Origin: RUG11237 sp045119215
GTDB lineage: Bacteria > Bacillota > Clostridia > Lachnospirales > Lachnospiraceae
Assembly: GCA_045119215.1 (NCBI GenBank)
Contig: JBGVDD010000106.1
Span: forward strand, 9,655 to 73,654
Length of the DNA stretch: 64,000 nt
Direction of reading: 5' to 3'
Positions 41,197-49,600 of this stretch are shown here, piece by piece; the first letter of the stretch is position 1, and each line of letters begins with the position of its first letter. The notes beneath the pieces were generated by a model, which was not told the origin of the DNA, ran no database searches, and saw nothing but the letters and a program-made list of their open reading frames with translations. The translations under genes were made by a program, and so were the position numbers.

Positions 41197-41778
41197 ATGA
41201 GTCAGACAAAACCAATTAGAGACCAACAGGAGCTGCAGAAATTCAGAGATTATTATCTACACACAGAATACCATCCGCGAAATTATACGCTGCTGGTACT
41301 TGGATTAAATACTGCCCTGAGAATCAGCGATTTATTATCTGTCCGCTGGAAGGATGTATGGGATTTTTCAAATTCCCGTGTCCGGAAACATTTGAACTTA
41401 GTAGAAAAAAAGACAAAAAAAGAAAGTCACGTAGCACTCAATGCCAATGCAAAAGAAACATTATGCTTCTACAAAGAAACACTATCCTGCGTCATACCGG
41501 AAGATTTTCTCTTTCCCAGTCCAAAGAATAGTGCACAGCCCCTAAGCCGTTCCCAGGCATTCCGCATTGTAAAAAAAGCCGCTGCTGCTGCCGGCATTGA
41601 CGAAGTGATTGCCTGCCATTCTATGAGAAAAACCTTTGGCTACCAGGCCTGCAAACAGGGCATTCCCCCTGCCATACTTATGAACATATACAATCATTCC
41701 TCCTATCAAATCACCAAACGTTACCTGGATATTGACCAGGATGACAGGGATGAAACCTTTATTAACGTTACTTTGTGA
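41197..41778 (+). CDS. Small tyrosine recombinase (FimB/RecV-like invertase)
   Basis: 193 residues, short for a phage integrase, so only a catalytic domain with a small N-terminal part. Active-site residues: Arg in 'LNTALRISDLLSVRWKDV', His-x-x-Arg in 'IACHSMRKTFGYQ', His in 'MNIYNHSSYQIT' and Tyr in 'KRYLDIDQ'. This size matches DNA invertases such as FimB/FimE. ATG at 41197 follows AAGGAG; the frame is open upstream through IRL but without a ribosome site. It is bracketed by IRL and IRR and is the likely enzyme acting on them. Confidence 0.9.
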   Translation: MSQTKPIRDQQELQKFRDYYLHTEYHPRNYTLLVLGLNTALRISDLLSVRWKDVWDFSNSRVRKHLNLVEKKTKKESHVALNANAKETLCFYKETLSCVIPEDFLFPSPKNSAQPLSRSQAFRIVKKAAAAAGIDEVIACHSMRKTFGYQACKQGIPPAILMNIYNHSSYQITKRYLDIDQDDRDETFINVTL

Positions 41779-41808
41779 TAAAAATTACTAAAAATTTCAA
41801 AAAAGGGG

Positions 41809-41835
41809 TTAAGTTATTTTTCTTTCCGACGATAT
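41809..41835 (+). promoter_or_regulatory. Sigma-28-type flagellar promoter facing IRR
   Basis: TTAAGTTA (41809-41816), 11-nt spacer, GACGATAT (41828-41835). Compared with the sigma-28 consensus TAAAGTTT-N11-GCCGATAA it matches 6 of 8 and 6 of 8; versus the Bacillus -10 GCCGATAT it matches 7 of 8. Predicted start near 41841. As oriented it fires right into the IRR terminator; inverted, into csrA with a leader of about 75 nt. Confidence 0.7.
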
Positions 41836-41850
41836 ATAGTGTGTAAACAA

Positions 41851-41889
41851 AAAACGTGCAACATTTTATAACAAATTGTTGCACGTTTT
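41851..41889 (+). terminator. Terminator formed across IRR
   Basis: AAAACGTGCAACA (41851-41863) pairs perfectly, 13 bp, with TGTTGCACGTTTT (41877-41889), followed by CTTTT. The left arm extends IRR into the element and the right arm uses outside sequence, so inversion would break this terminator and the promoter would then read through a simple IR hairpin into csrA. Confidence 0.8.
41858..41882. repeat. Right inverted repeat (IRR) of the invertible element
   Basis: GCAACATTTT, ATAAC, AAATTGTTGC; reverse complement differs from IRL at one base of 25. It lies 80 nt after the recombinase stop. Confidence 0.93.
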
Positions 41890-41990
41890 CTTTTATCATA
41901 CCCAAATCTATATTTTCAATACCCGTCCATAAAACATAAAAAAACCAGCTTGATTTTACTCAAACTGGTTTGGTTTTATACTATCAATTA

Positions 41991-42926
41991 TTACTCCTTT
42001 TGATGCCTTGCAATAACTTTTTCCACCTGTTCCAAAGGAATATCCATAAATTCCGCAATAGCTTCCGGAGTTTTTCCTTTGTTATAGGCATTCATTATCA
42101 TCTCTTCCCTTCCTTCTTCCCTTCCTTCTTCTCTTCCTTCTTCTCTTCCTTCTTCTCTCAGTTCTTCTGTTGCTCTACACATTCTCACCGCTGCCTCCTT
42201 CTTTCCCATTTCATAAATCTTTTCATCATTTACTACAATTCCAACTAATTGTGCTATCTTTCCAGAATATGTATTGAAAGAATCACTTTTTTCATACACT
42301 TCACGTAACATTTCTAGAAATTCTATCAGTTGCTTATTTTTAAAGTGATATCCTTCTTTTCCTTTTCTCATTTCAATCAGATTCATTTTATAATCCTGTA
42401 TAAAAGGCCCAAAACTTATATCTTGTAAAAACATATCTTTTAAACACATTGGTCCATCCCACTGATTCTCTCCATAGTACAGCACAATGGTGTAACATGG
42501 AATTATTTTTGTTCCTTTTGGAATCTTTGACAGGAATTCATCTGCTGTCCATCCATCATAATTCTTTGATTTCATTGCGATTCTTTTTAGCTGTTCCATA
42601 TAGGTCACTGCATCATACAGCATAGTTCTTACAGGCATATTATAATGAATTTTCTCCTGATTCTCAATGCCTAATATCACATATTCTTTTCCCGCAGCGG
42701 ATTTTTTTATCACGTCCCGGTATTGACTCACACGCAATATCCTTTTCTTTTTTCCTTTATTTTTCTCCTCTAAGGATAACTCATACTCTGATGGCATGTC
42801 TGACAATTCTTCTGCTTTCACAACCTGTTCTCCCTGAAACAGGTAACCATTAAATAAATCTGCAAAGTTTTCGTTATCCATAAAAAAATCTTTGATAGCA
42901 TCATTTGCCCTTGGCATATTTCCCAT
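41991..42926 (-). CDS. Rpn family recombination-promoting nuclease
   Basis: PD-(D/E)XK-type protein of the Rpn/Transposase_31 family, whose members promote RecA-independent recombination; function in this host unknown. Seen: 'RANDAIKDFFMDNENFADLFNGYLFQG' (family N-terminus) and 'SKNYDGWTADEFLSKIP'. The C-terminal part has four tandem G-R-E-E repeats ('LREEGREEGREEGREEGREE'), encoded by near-identical 12-bp repeats (about 42106-42155). I start at 42926 (ATG 9 nt after GAGGAG); the open frame runs to 43031. Converges on the invertible element from the right. Confidence 0.85.
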   Translation of the reverse strand: MGNMPRANDAIKDFFMDNENFADLFNGYLFQGEQVVKAEELSDMPSEYELSLEEKNKGKKKRILRVSQYRDVIKKSAAGKEYVILGIENQEKIHYNMPVRTMLYDAVTYMEQLKRIAMKSKNYDGWTADEFLSKIPKGTKIIPCYTIVLYYGENQWDGPMCLKDMFLQDISFGPFIQDYKMNLIEMRKGKEGYHFKNKQLIEFLEMLREVYEKSDSFNTYSGKIAQLVGIVVNDEKIYEMGKKEAAVRMCRATEELREEGREEGREEGREEGREEMIMNAYNKGKTPEAIAEFMDIPLEQVEKVIARHQKE

Positions 42927-42982
42927 ACACATTTTCTCCTCTTCATTATTTATTTTACGCGTAATTTTGGCGAACGCCAGAT

Positions 42983-42998
42983 GGATACTTAAGTATCC
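42983..42998. promoter_or_regulatory. 16-bp perfect palindrome upstream of the Rpn gene
   Basis: GGATACTTAAGTATCC at 42983-42998, about 60 nt before the Rpn start; a smaller palindrome GGCGAACGCC precedes it (42969-42978). Candidate regulatory site or the remains of a recognition site. Confidence 0.45.
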
Positions 42999-43197
42999 TT
43001 GACATATATTTGAAACCTGTGTGATTATCATAACACTTTAACTACCTATATTCAATTGTTTTGAAACAAATTTCTCATTTTCGTAAAATAAAACACCTGT
43101 ATTTTTCTTTATAGTGGATTTTTCACAAAATTTTATATTGCAGTTCAAAGGTTTGCACAAAGAGCACAATAATTCCCTTTCCAATGTTTTCCCACAC

Positions 43198-43226
43198 GGA
43201 GCCATGATACCGGATTACCTGGCTCC
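43198..43226. repeat. CCGG-centred palindrome (element B), copy 2
   Basis: GGAGCCA and TGGCTCC (perfect 7-bp arms) around TGATACCGGATTACC. It lies just beyond the gltD terminator. Related to the copy at 36014. Confidence 0.75.
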
Positions 43227-43235
43227 TACTGAAAA

Positions 43236-43263
43236 AAATAGGCGGAGATTTCTCTCCGCCTAT
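43236..43263 (-). terminator. Terminator after gltD
   Basis: ATAGGCGGAGA pairs with TCTCCGCCTAT around a 4-nt loop, followed by TTTTTTTC on the minus strand. The stem is the same as that after the flagellin (36516-36539). Confidence 0.9.
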
Positions 43264-43292
43264 CGATTCTGCGAACCCGGTCCCCGGGCACG
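43264..43292 (-). repeat. Element A-like sequence after gltD, half-conserved
   Basis: Left half TTCTGCGAACCCGGT matches the other element A copies; right half is replaced by CCCCGGGCACGCC. Placed immediately after the gltD stop. Confidence 0.6.
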
Positions 43293-43301
43293 CCTACTAT
43301 A

Positions 43302-44786
43302 TTAGATGTTTGTATATCCCATCAGACTTAAGTCCACTTCTCTTGCCACTTCCCTGCCTTCACGGATGGCCCATACAACCAAAGACTGTCCTCTGTGCAT
43401 ATCTCCTGCCACAAAGACATTGTTTACATCTGTACTGTATTTTCCAGGTTTGGTTGCAACATTGGTTCTTTCATTTAAGCTGACTCCAAAAGCGTCTGCC
43501 ACGTATTTCTGAGCTCCTAAGAATCCGGCTGCAATTAACACCAGATCCGCATCCATAGTTGCTTCGCTTCCCGCAACTTCGCTCATCATCATTCTACCTG
43601 TCTTTTCATCCTTCTTTGGCTCAAGCTTTACGGTAACTACCTTGCACACATTACCATTTTTGTCCTTGATAAATTCCTTTACCGTGGTCTGATACACTCT
43701 TGGGTCATGTCCGAACACTGCAATAGCTTCTTCCTGACCGTAGTCTGTCTTGCAGACTCTTGGCCATACCGGCCAGGGATTATCTTCTGTACGGCTATCC
43801 GGCAGCTTTGGCATCATTTCAATCTGAGTAACCGATGCTGCCCCGTGACGTATAGAGGTTCCCACACAGTCATTTCCTGTATCACCACCACCGATAATCA
43901 CTACCTTCTTGCCCTTGGCAGAAATGTATTTTCCATCCTTTAAATTAGAATCTAACAGACTCTTAGTGGTTGCTGTAAGGAAATCCACTGCAAAGTATAT
44001 TCCCTTGGCATCTCTTCCCGGCACATTGATATCTCTTGGATTAGAAGAACCGCAGGCAAGAATTACCTTATCGTATTCTTTCAAAAGCTTTGCAGCCTTT
44101 ACATCCTTACCTACATTGGCGTTTACAACAAACTCAACGCCTTCTTCTTTCATCACTTCCACTTTTCTGTCAATAAACTGCTTTTCTAATTTCATATTTG
44201 GAATTCCATACATTAACAGTCCACCTACACGGTCAGATCTTTCAAATACCGTCACGGAATGTCCACGTTTGTTTAACTGGTCTGCTGCCGCAAGTCCTGA
44301 TGGACCGGAACCTACCACTGCAATACGCTTTCCGGTGCGTACTTTCGGTGGGTTAGCAGCCGCATATCCTTTCTCATAAGCATTTTCGATAATGGCATTT
44401 TCATTTTCTTTTACAGAAACCGGATCTCCGTTAAGCCCGCAGGTACAAGCTGCCTCACAAAGTGCCGGGCAGACACGGGAAGTAAATTCCGGAAAATTGT
44501 TTGTTTTCTTCAATCTTCTGTATGCTTCCTCATAGTTACCTGCATATACCAAATCGTTCCACTCCGGTACTAAGTTGTTCAGGGGACAACCGGAGGTCAT
44601 CCCGCCAACTTCCATTCCAGCCTGACAGAACGGAACTCCACAAGCCATACAACGTGCGCCCTGCTTTTGCTGCTGTTCCTTTGACAGAGGGGTATGGAAC
44701 TCATTAAAATTTTTGATTCGCTCTTTTGGTTCTACTGCTTCGCTGGTCATTCTCTCATATTCCAAAAATCCTGTTGGTTTTCCCAT
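43302..44786 (-). CDS. gltD: Glutamate synthase small subunit
   Basis: NADPH-oxidising flavoprotein partner that supplies electrons to GltB. 494 residues. N-terminal Fe-S Cys cluster ('GARCMACGVPFCQAGMEVGG ... CGLNGDPVSVKENENAIIENA'), FAD/NAD binding motifs 'IAVVGSGPSGLAAADQL' and 'VVIIGGGDTGNDC', and a C-terminal 'AGDMHRGQSLVVWAIREGR'. Follows gltB by 12 nt, so one operon. Confidence 0.98.
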   Translation of the reverse strand: MGKPTGFLEYERMTSEAVEPKERIKNFNEFHTPLSKEQQQKQGARCMACGVPFCQAGMEVGGMTSGCPLNNLVPEWNDLVYAGNYEEAYRRLKKTNNFPEFTSRVCPALCEAACTCGLNGDPVSVKENENAIIENAYEKGYAAANPPKVRTGKRIAVVGSGPSGLAAADQLNKRGHSVTVFERSDRVGGLLMYGIPNMKLEKQFIDRKVEVMKEEGVEFVVNANVGKDVKAAKLLKEYDKVILACGSSNPRDINVPGRDAKGIYFAVDFLTATTKSLLDSNLKDGKYISAKGKKVVIIGGGDTGNDCVGTSIRHGAASVTQIEMMPKLPDSRTEDNPWPVWPRVCKTDYGQEEAIAVFGHDPRVYQTTVKEFIKDKNGNVCKVVTVKLEPKKDEKTGRMMMSEVAGSEATMDADLVLIAAGFLGAQKYVADAFGVSLNERTNVATKPGKYSTDVNNVFVAGDMHRGQSLVVWAIREGREVAREVDLSLMGYTNI

Positions 44787-44798
44787 TTCTAGTCCCTC

Positions 44799-47700
44799 CT
44801 ATCCTCTCACTGCGTAGAATGCTTCAATCTGTGCCTGTTCACTGCTCAATCCTTTTTCTTCCATCTGTACAATAGTATTTAACATACGCTTGTAGTCATG
44901 TGGAATAATCTTCTTGAATTTTGGCAAGTATTCTTTAAAGTTATCAAGAATTAATTTACCTTTTTCCGAATTTGTATAGGCAACATGATCCTGAATCATC
45001 TGTTTTAATTCAACTACATCATATTTATTGGTAATTTCTTCAATAGAAACCATCTCTTTATTCAACTTTAAGTATAAGTCGCTGTCTTCATCTAACACAT
45101 AGGCAATACCACCGCTCATACCTGCTGCAAAGTTCTTTCCGGTCTTACCAAGAATGGCAACACGACCACCGGTCATGTACTCACATCCGTGTTCTCCTAC
45201 ACCTTCCACTACTGCAATGGCGCCTGAGTTACGAACACAGAAACGTTCTCCTGCCACACCGTTAATATAAGCTTTACCACTGGTTGCACCGTATAAAGCA
45301 ACGTTACCAATGATAATATTTTCATCTTCCTTGTACTTAATTCCTGCTGGTGGATATACCACAAGCTTACCACCGGATAAGCCCTTTCCAAAGTAATCGT
45401 TGCTGTCTCCCACAAGCTCTAAAGTAAGTCCCTTTGGAATAAAGGCACCAAAGCTTTGTCCACCGGCACCGGTACATTTTACGGTAAAGGTGTCTTCTTC
45501 TAAGGTATCATCGTATCTCTTGGTAATTTCTGAGCCAAAAATTGTACCAAAAGAACGGTCTGTATTGGTGACTTCCACTTCAATACTTCTCTTTGTCTTG
45601 GTGTCAAGGGCAGACTTGAACTGCTTTAACAGTACCTTTTCATCTGCGGTTTCATTTAACTTAAAGTCGTATACCTGCTTTGGATCAAAGGTAACTTTCT
45701 TTTCCTTATTATATGGGTTATTTAAGATTCCGGATAAATCAATCTTGGCAGCTTTTTCATTTAAGCCGTCTTTTACCTTCAGTAAATCGGTTCTACCTAC
45801 CAATTCATCCACAGTTCTCACACCAAGTTTTGCCATGTACTCACGAAGCTCTTCTGCCACAAACTTCATAAAGTTTACAACATACTCCGGCTTACCCTTA
45901 AATCTCTTGCGAAGCTCAGGATTCTGTGTAGCGATACCAACCGGACAGGTATCCAGATTACATACTCTCATCATCACACAACCCATGGTTACCAATGGAG
46001 CTGTGGCGAATCCGAATTCTTCTGCACCTAAAAGTGCTGCAATAGCCACATCACGGCCTGTCATCAGTTTTCCGTCTGTCTCCACACGTACTTTATTACG
46101 AAGACCGTTCATAATCAATGTCTGGTGTGTCTCTGCCAGACCTAATTCCCAAGGAAGTCCTGCATTGTGAATAGAACTTCTTGGAGCCGCACCAGTTCCA
46201 CCGTCATAACCTGAAATAAGAATTACCTGTGCACCTGCCTTGGCAACACCTGCTGCTACGGTACCCACACCTGCTTCTGATACCAGCTTTACGGAAATAC
46301 GCGCATCCTTATTTGCATTCTTACAATCGTAAATCAACTGAGCCAAATCTTCGATAGAGTAAATATCGTGATGTGGTGGTGGTGAAATCAAGCCTACACC
46401 TGGGGTTGAATGTCTGGTCTTTGCCACCCATGGGTAAACCTTTCCACCTGGCAAGTGTCCACCTTCTCCTGGCTTAGCTCCCTGAGCCATCTTAATCTGA
46501 ATTTCCTCTGCACTGACTAAGTATCTTGAGGTAACACCGAAACGTCCGGATGCCACCTGCTTGATTGCAGAACATTTATTTAATCCGTCACGACCTACTG
46601 TCAAACGTTCTAAGCTTTCTCCACCTTCTCCTGAATTTGACTTACCATGAATGGAGTTCATGGCAATTGCCATAGTCTCATGAGCTTCCTGGGAAATAGA
46701 ACCATAGGACATAGCTCCTGTCTTAAATCTCTTTACAATAGAGTCTACACTTTCTACCTCTTCGATTGGAATGCCCTTCTTTGGATAGTTAAAGTCCATA
46801 AGGCTACGGAGTGTTCCAGCCCCTTCTTCCTTGTCTAAACAGCTTGTGTATTCCTTGAACATATTGTAATCCCCAAGCTTGGTAGACTGCTGTAAAAGAT
46901 GAATGGTCTTTGGATTATACATATGTTCCTCTCCACCGCTTCTCATCTTATGCTTTCCTACACTGTCTAAGGTTAAGTCATTCTCTAATCCTAATGGGTC
47001 AAAGGCGGTAGAATGCTGTGCTTCTACATCTGCTTCAATGTCCTTTAAAGTAATTCCACCGATACGGCTTACGGTGTTGGTAAAGTATTTGTCAATCACA
47101 TCCTTGTCGATACCCACAGCCTCGAAAATCTGAGAGCCCTGGTATGACTGGATGGTAGAAATACCCATCTTGGATGCAATCTTTACAATTCCATGTTCCA
47201 CCGCACTATTGTAATCTTCCACTGCTGCGTAGTAATCTTTCTTTAAGAGACCATCTTCGATTAACTCATGGATGGTTTCCAAGGCAAGGTATGGGTTTAC
47301 TGCACAGGCACCATATCCAAGTAAGGTTGCAAAATGATGTACTTCTCTAGGCTCACCACTTTCCAGAATCATAGCCACACTGGTTCTTTTTTTGGTGCGG
47401 ACTAGGTGCTGGTGTACTGCGGACACTGCAAGGAGTGATGGAATTGGCACATGGTTTTCTTCCACATCTCTGTCAGAAAGAATCAAGATGTTTGCACCCT
47501 CTCTGTGTGCTCTGTCCACTTCCACATACAAATGGTCAATAGCCTTTTCTAAGCTTGTGCTTTTGTAATATGTGATTGGAATCACCTGAACCTTTAATCC
47601 AGGTACCTTCATATTTTTAATCTTCAAGATATCTGTGTTGGTAAGGATTGGATTCCTTACCTTTAACACATGACAGTTTTCTGCACTGTCCTGCAACAGA

Positions 47701-49376
47701 TTTCCATCTGCACCTACGTAGATGCTGGTGGAGGTAACTACCTCCTCACGGATGGCATCGATAGGCGGGTTGGTCACCTGGGCAAACAATTGTCTAAAGT
47801 AGTTAAACAATGGCTGATGATTCTTTGACAATGCAGGAAGTGCTGTGTCCACACCCATGGCTCCGATAGACTCTGCTCCATTTAATGCCATTGGCAAAAT
47901 AGAACTCTTAAACTCTTCATAGGTGTATCCAAAGGTTTTCTGTAACTGGGCACGTTCCTTCTTGCTAAGCTGTGGAACTTCTTCATTTGGAATCTTTAAA
48001 TCCTTTAATAATACCAGGTTTCTGTCTAACCACTCACCGTATGGATGTCTGTTGGCATATCTTGCCTTGATGGTTTCATCATCCACAACTTCTCCCTTAA
48101 CAGTGTCAACCAAAAGCATTTTTCCAGGACGAAGTCTTTCCTTTACCACTACCTTGGTCTGGTCCACATCCATAACACCAACTTCCGATGAAAGAATTAA
48201 GTAATCATCATCTGTGATGTAGTAACGGGATGGACGAAGACCGTTTCTGTCAAGAACAGCTCCCATCACATCACCATCACTAAAGAGGATAGATGCCGGT
48301 CCATCCCATGGCTCCATCATAGTTGCATAGTACTGATAAAAGTCACGCTTTTTCTGGTCCATTTCCTTATTGTTTTCCCATGGTTCCGGGATGGTAATCA
48401 TAACTGCAAGTGGTAAATCCATACCTGACATTACAAGAAATTCCAAGGTATTGTCCAACATAGCAGAGTCAGAGCCCGCGGTATTTACTACCGGCAATAC
48501 CTTATGCATCTGTCCCTTTAATTTGCTGGTCTCCATGGTCTCTTCTCTGGCGAGCATCTTGTTGGCATTGCCACGAATGGTATTAATCTCACCATTGTGT
48601 ACAATAAAGCGGTTTGGATGTGCTCTCTCCCAGCTTGGATTTGTGTTGGTAGAGAAACGGGAATGTACTGTTGCAATGGCAGATTCATAATCTTTATCCT
48701 GCAAGTCCTTAAAGAATAATCTTAACTGGTCTACTAAGAACATACCCTTGTATACAATAGTTCTGCTTGACAGGGATGGTACATAAGTATTGTCCACACT
48801 CTGTTCAAATACTCGTCTTACAATATATAATTTACGATCAAAATCGATTCCTTTTTCTACATCTTTTGGACGTTTCACAAAGCCATGCATGATATTTGGC
48901 ATACAGTCAATGGCTTTTTGTCCTAAGGCAGATGGCTCTGTTGGAACACTTCTCCAACCCAAAAATTCCATGCCTTCCTTTTCGACAATGATTTCAAACA
49001 TCTTCATTGCCTGTTTCCGTTTTAATTCATCTTGTGGAAAGAAGAAAACACCTACACCATAATCTCTCTCTTCCCCTAAGTCAATTTTTAATTCCTTAGC
49101 TACTTTTGAAAAGAACTTGTGAGAAATCTGTAACAGAATACCTACACCATCACCAGTTTTTCCTTCTGCATCTTTACCTGCTCTATGTTCTAGGCATTCT
49201 ACAATTTTTAATGCATTTTCCACTGTCTGGTGTGTCTTGATACCCTTGATATTGACTACTGCACCGATACCACAGTTGTCATGTTCAAAGCTTGCATCAT
49301 ATAATGCTGGAGTTTCTGATAAGACTTTGCTGGAAAAACGATTTCCTGTCACGTCTTTTGTCATGTCTTTATTCAC
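44799..49376 (-). CDS. gltB: Glutamate synthase large subunit
   Basis: Transfers the glutamine amide to 2-oxoglutarate to make glutamate; with GltD and the ammonium transporter it defines nitrogen assimilation here. 1525 residues from a GTG at 49376. Seen: the catalytic Cys after the propeptide ('HDNCGIGAVVNIKG'), 'HSRFSTNTNPSW', central FMN/Fe-S region 'GQGAKPGEGGHLPGGK'-like segment ('MAQGAKPGEGGHLPGGKVYPW'), 'CNLDTCPVGIATQNPELRKRF', and a C-terminal beta-helix (GXGXG) domain. GTG with AGGAAGG 8 nt upstream is preferred; an ATG lies four codons downstream and a TTG-initiated frame upstream. Confidence 0.96.
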   Translation of the reverse strand: MNKDMTKDVTGNRFSSKVLSETPALYDASFEHDNCGIGAVVNIKGIKTHQTVENALKIVECLEHRAGKDAEGKTGDGVGILLQISHKFFSKVAKELKIDLGEERDYGVGVFFFPQDELKRKQAMKMFEIIVEKEGMEFLGWRSVPTEPSALGQKAIDCMPNIMHGFVKRPKDVEKGIDFDRKLYIVRRVFEQSVDNTYVPSLSSRTIVYKGMFLVDQLRLFFKDLQDKDYESAIATVHSRFSTNTNPSWERAHPNRFIVHNGEINTIRGNANKMLAREETMETSKLKGQMHKVLPVVNTAGSDSAMLDNTLEFLVMSGMDLPLAVMITIPEPWENNKEMDQKKRDFYQYYATMMEPWDGPASILFSDGDVMGAVLDRNGLRPSRYYITDDDYLILSSEVGVMDVDQTKVVVKERLRPGKMLLVDTVKGEVVDDETIKARYANRHPYGEWLDRNLVLLKDLKIPNEEVPQLSKKERAQLQKTFGYTYEEFKSSILPMALNGAESIGAMGVDTALPALSKNHQPLFNYFRQLFAQVTNPPIDAIREEVVTSTSIYVGADGNLLQDSAENCHVLKVRNPILTNTDILKIKNMKVPGLKVQVIPITYYKSTSLEKAIDHLYVEVDRAHREGANILILSDRDVEENHVPIPSLLAVSAVHQHLVRTKKRTSVAMILESGEPREVHHFATLLGYGACAVNPYLALETIHELIEDGLLKKDYYAAVEDYNSAVEHGIVKIASKMGISTIQSYQGSQIFEAVGIDKDVIDKYFTNTVSRIGGITLKDIEADVEAQHSTAFDPLGLENDLTLDSVGKHKMRSGGEEHMYNPKTIHLLQQSTKLGDYNMFKEYTSCLDKEEGAGTLRSLMDFNYPKKGIPIEEVESVDSIVKRFKTGAMSYGSISQEAHETMAIAMNSIHGKSNSGEGGESLERLTVGRDGLNKCSAIKQVASGRFGVTSRYLVSAEEIQIKMAQGAKPGEGGHLPGGKVYPWVAKTRHSTPGVGLISPPPHHDIYSIEDLAQLIYDCKNANKDARISVKLVSEAGVGTVAAGVAKAGAQVILISGYDGGTGAAPRSSIHNAGLPWELGLAETHQTLIMNGLRNKVRVETDGKLMTGRDVAIAALLGAEEFGFATAPLVTMGCVMMRVCNLDTCPVGIATQNPELRKRFKGKPEYVVNFMKFVAEELREYMAKLGVRTVDELVGRTDLLKVKDGLNEKAAKIDLSGILNNPYNKEKKVTFDPKQVYDFKLNETADEKVLLKQFKSALDTKTKRSIEVEVTNTDRSFGTIFGSEITKRYDDTLEEDTFTVKCTGAGGQSFGAFIPKGLTLELVGDSNDYFGKGLSGGKLVVYPPAGIKYKEDENIIIGNVALYGATSGKAYINGVAGERFCVRNSGAIAVVEGVGEHGCEYMTGGRVAILGKTGKNFAAGMSGGIAYVLDEDSDLYLKLNKEMVSIEEITNKYDVVELKQMIQDHVAYTNSEKGKLILDNFKEYLPKFKKIIPHDYKRMLNTIVQMEEKGLSSEQAQIEAFYAVRG

Positions 49377-49489
49377 TCTTTTGTCCTTCCTTTCCTGATT
49401 TTGTGTCTCATTGCCTTGTGTCAAGTTTACGTCTGTACAACAATTATAATACTACCATTTCCCCTCTCTGTAAACATCAAATTTTTTAG

Positions 49490-49542
49490 AATTGTCTGAT
49501 AGTTTGATAATTCATAATTTAATTATATATTTTCTGACAATT
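49490..49542. promoter_or_regulatory. Inverted repeat upstream of gltB
   Basis: AATTGTCTGA (49490-49499) and TCTGACAATT (49533-49542) form an imperfect inverted repeat (AATTGTCWGA) 33 nt apart, about 115-165 nt before the gltB start. On the minus strand TTGTCA with an AT-rich stretch after it could be a -35. Candidate operator of the glutamate synthase operon. Confidence 0.4.
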
Positions 49543-49555
49543 CAAGGTATTTTTT

Positions 49556-49582
49556 AAGGAGACTACAGAAATAGTCTCCTTT
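49556..49582. terminator. Hairpin between gltB region and CPBP gene
   Basis: AAGGAGACTA and TAGTCTCCTT with a T-run on the plus strand; on the minus strand only short U-tract. It lies after the CPBP gene end. Assignment of the gene it ends is uncertain. Confidence 0.45.
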
Positions 49583-49600
49583 TTTCCTTTTTTTACCCAT

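Larger units (their letters stand above)
41121..41882. mobile_element. Invertible element carrying a tyrosine recombinase and an outward sigma-28 promoter
   Basis: 762 bp between and including inverted repeats IRL and IRR. It contains the recombinase gene (41197-41778) on the plus strand and, at the right end, a sigma-28-type promoter firing outward to the right. The asymmetric cores (GTTAT versus ATAAC) are in inverted orientation, so crossover inverts, not deletes. As sequenced the promoter points away from csrA into a terminator (41851-41889), so csrA is predicted OFF; inversion would aim it at csrA. No target-site duplication is visible, arguing against a transposon. Confidence 0.72.

Noticed and set aside
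41121..41882. Insertion sequence with terminal inverted repeats
   Set aside because: The enzyme is a tyrosine recombinase, not a DDE transposase; no target duplication; the repeat cores are asymmetric crossover cores in inverted orientation, as expected for an invertase.
49556..49582. Simple terminator for the CPBP gene
   Set aside because: The T-run is on the plus strand, so assignment to the minus-strand gene is doubtful.
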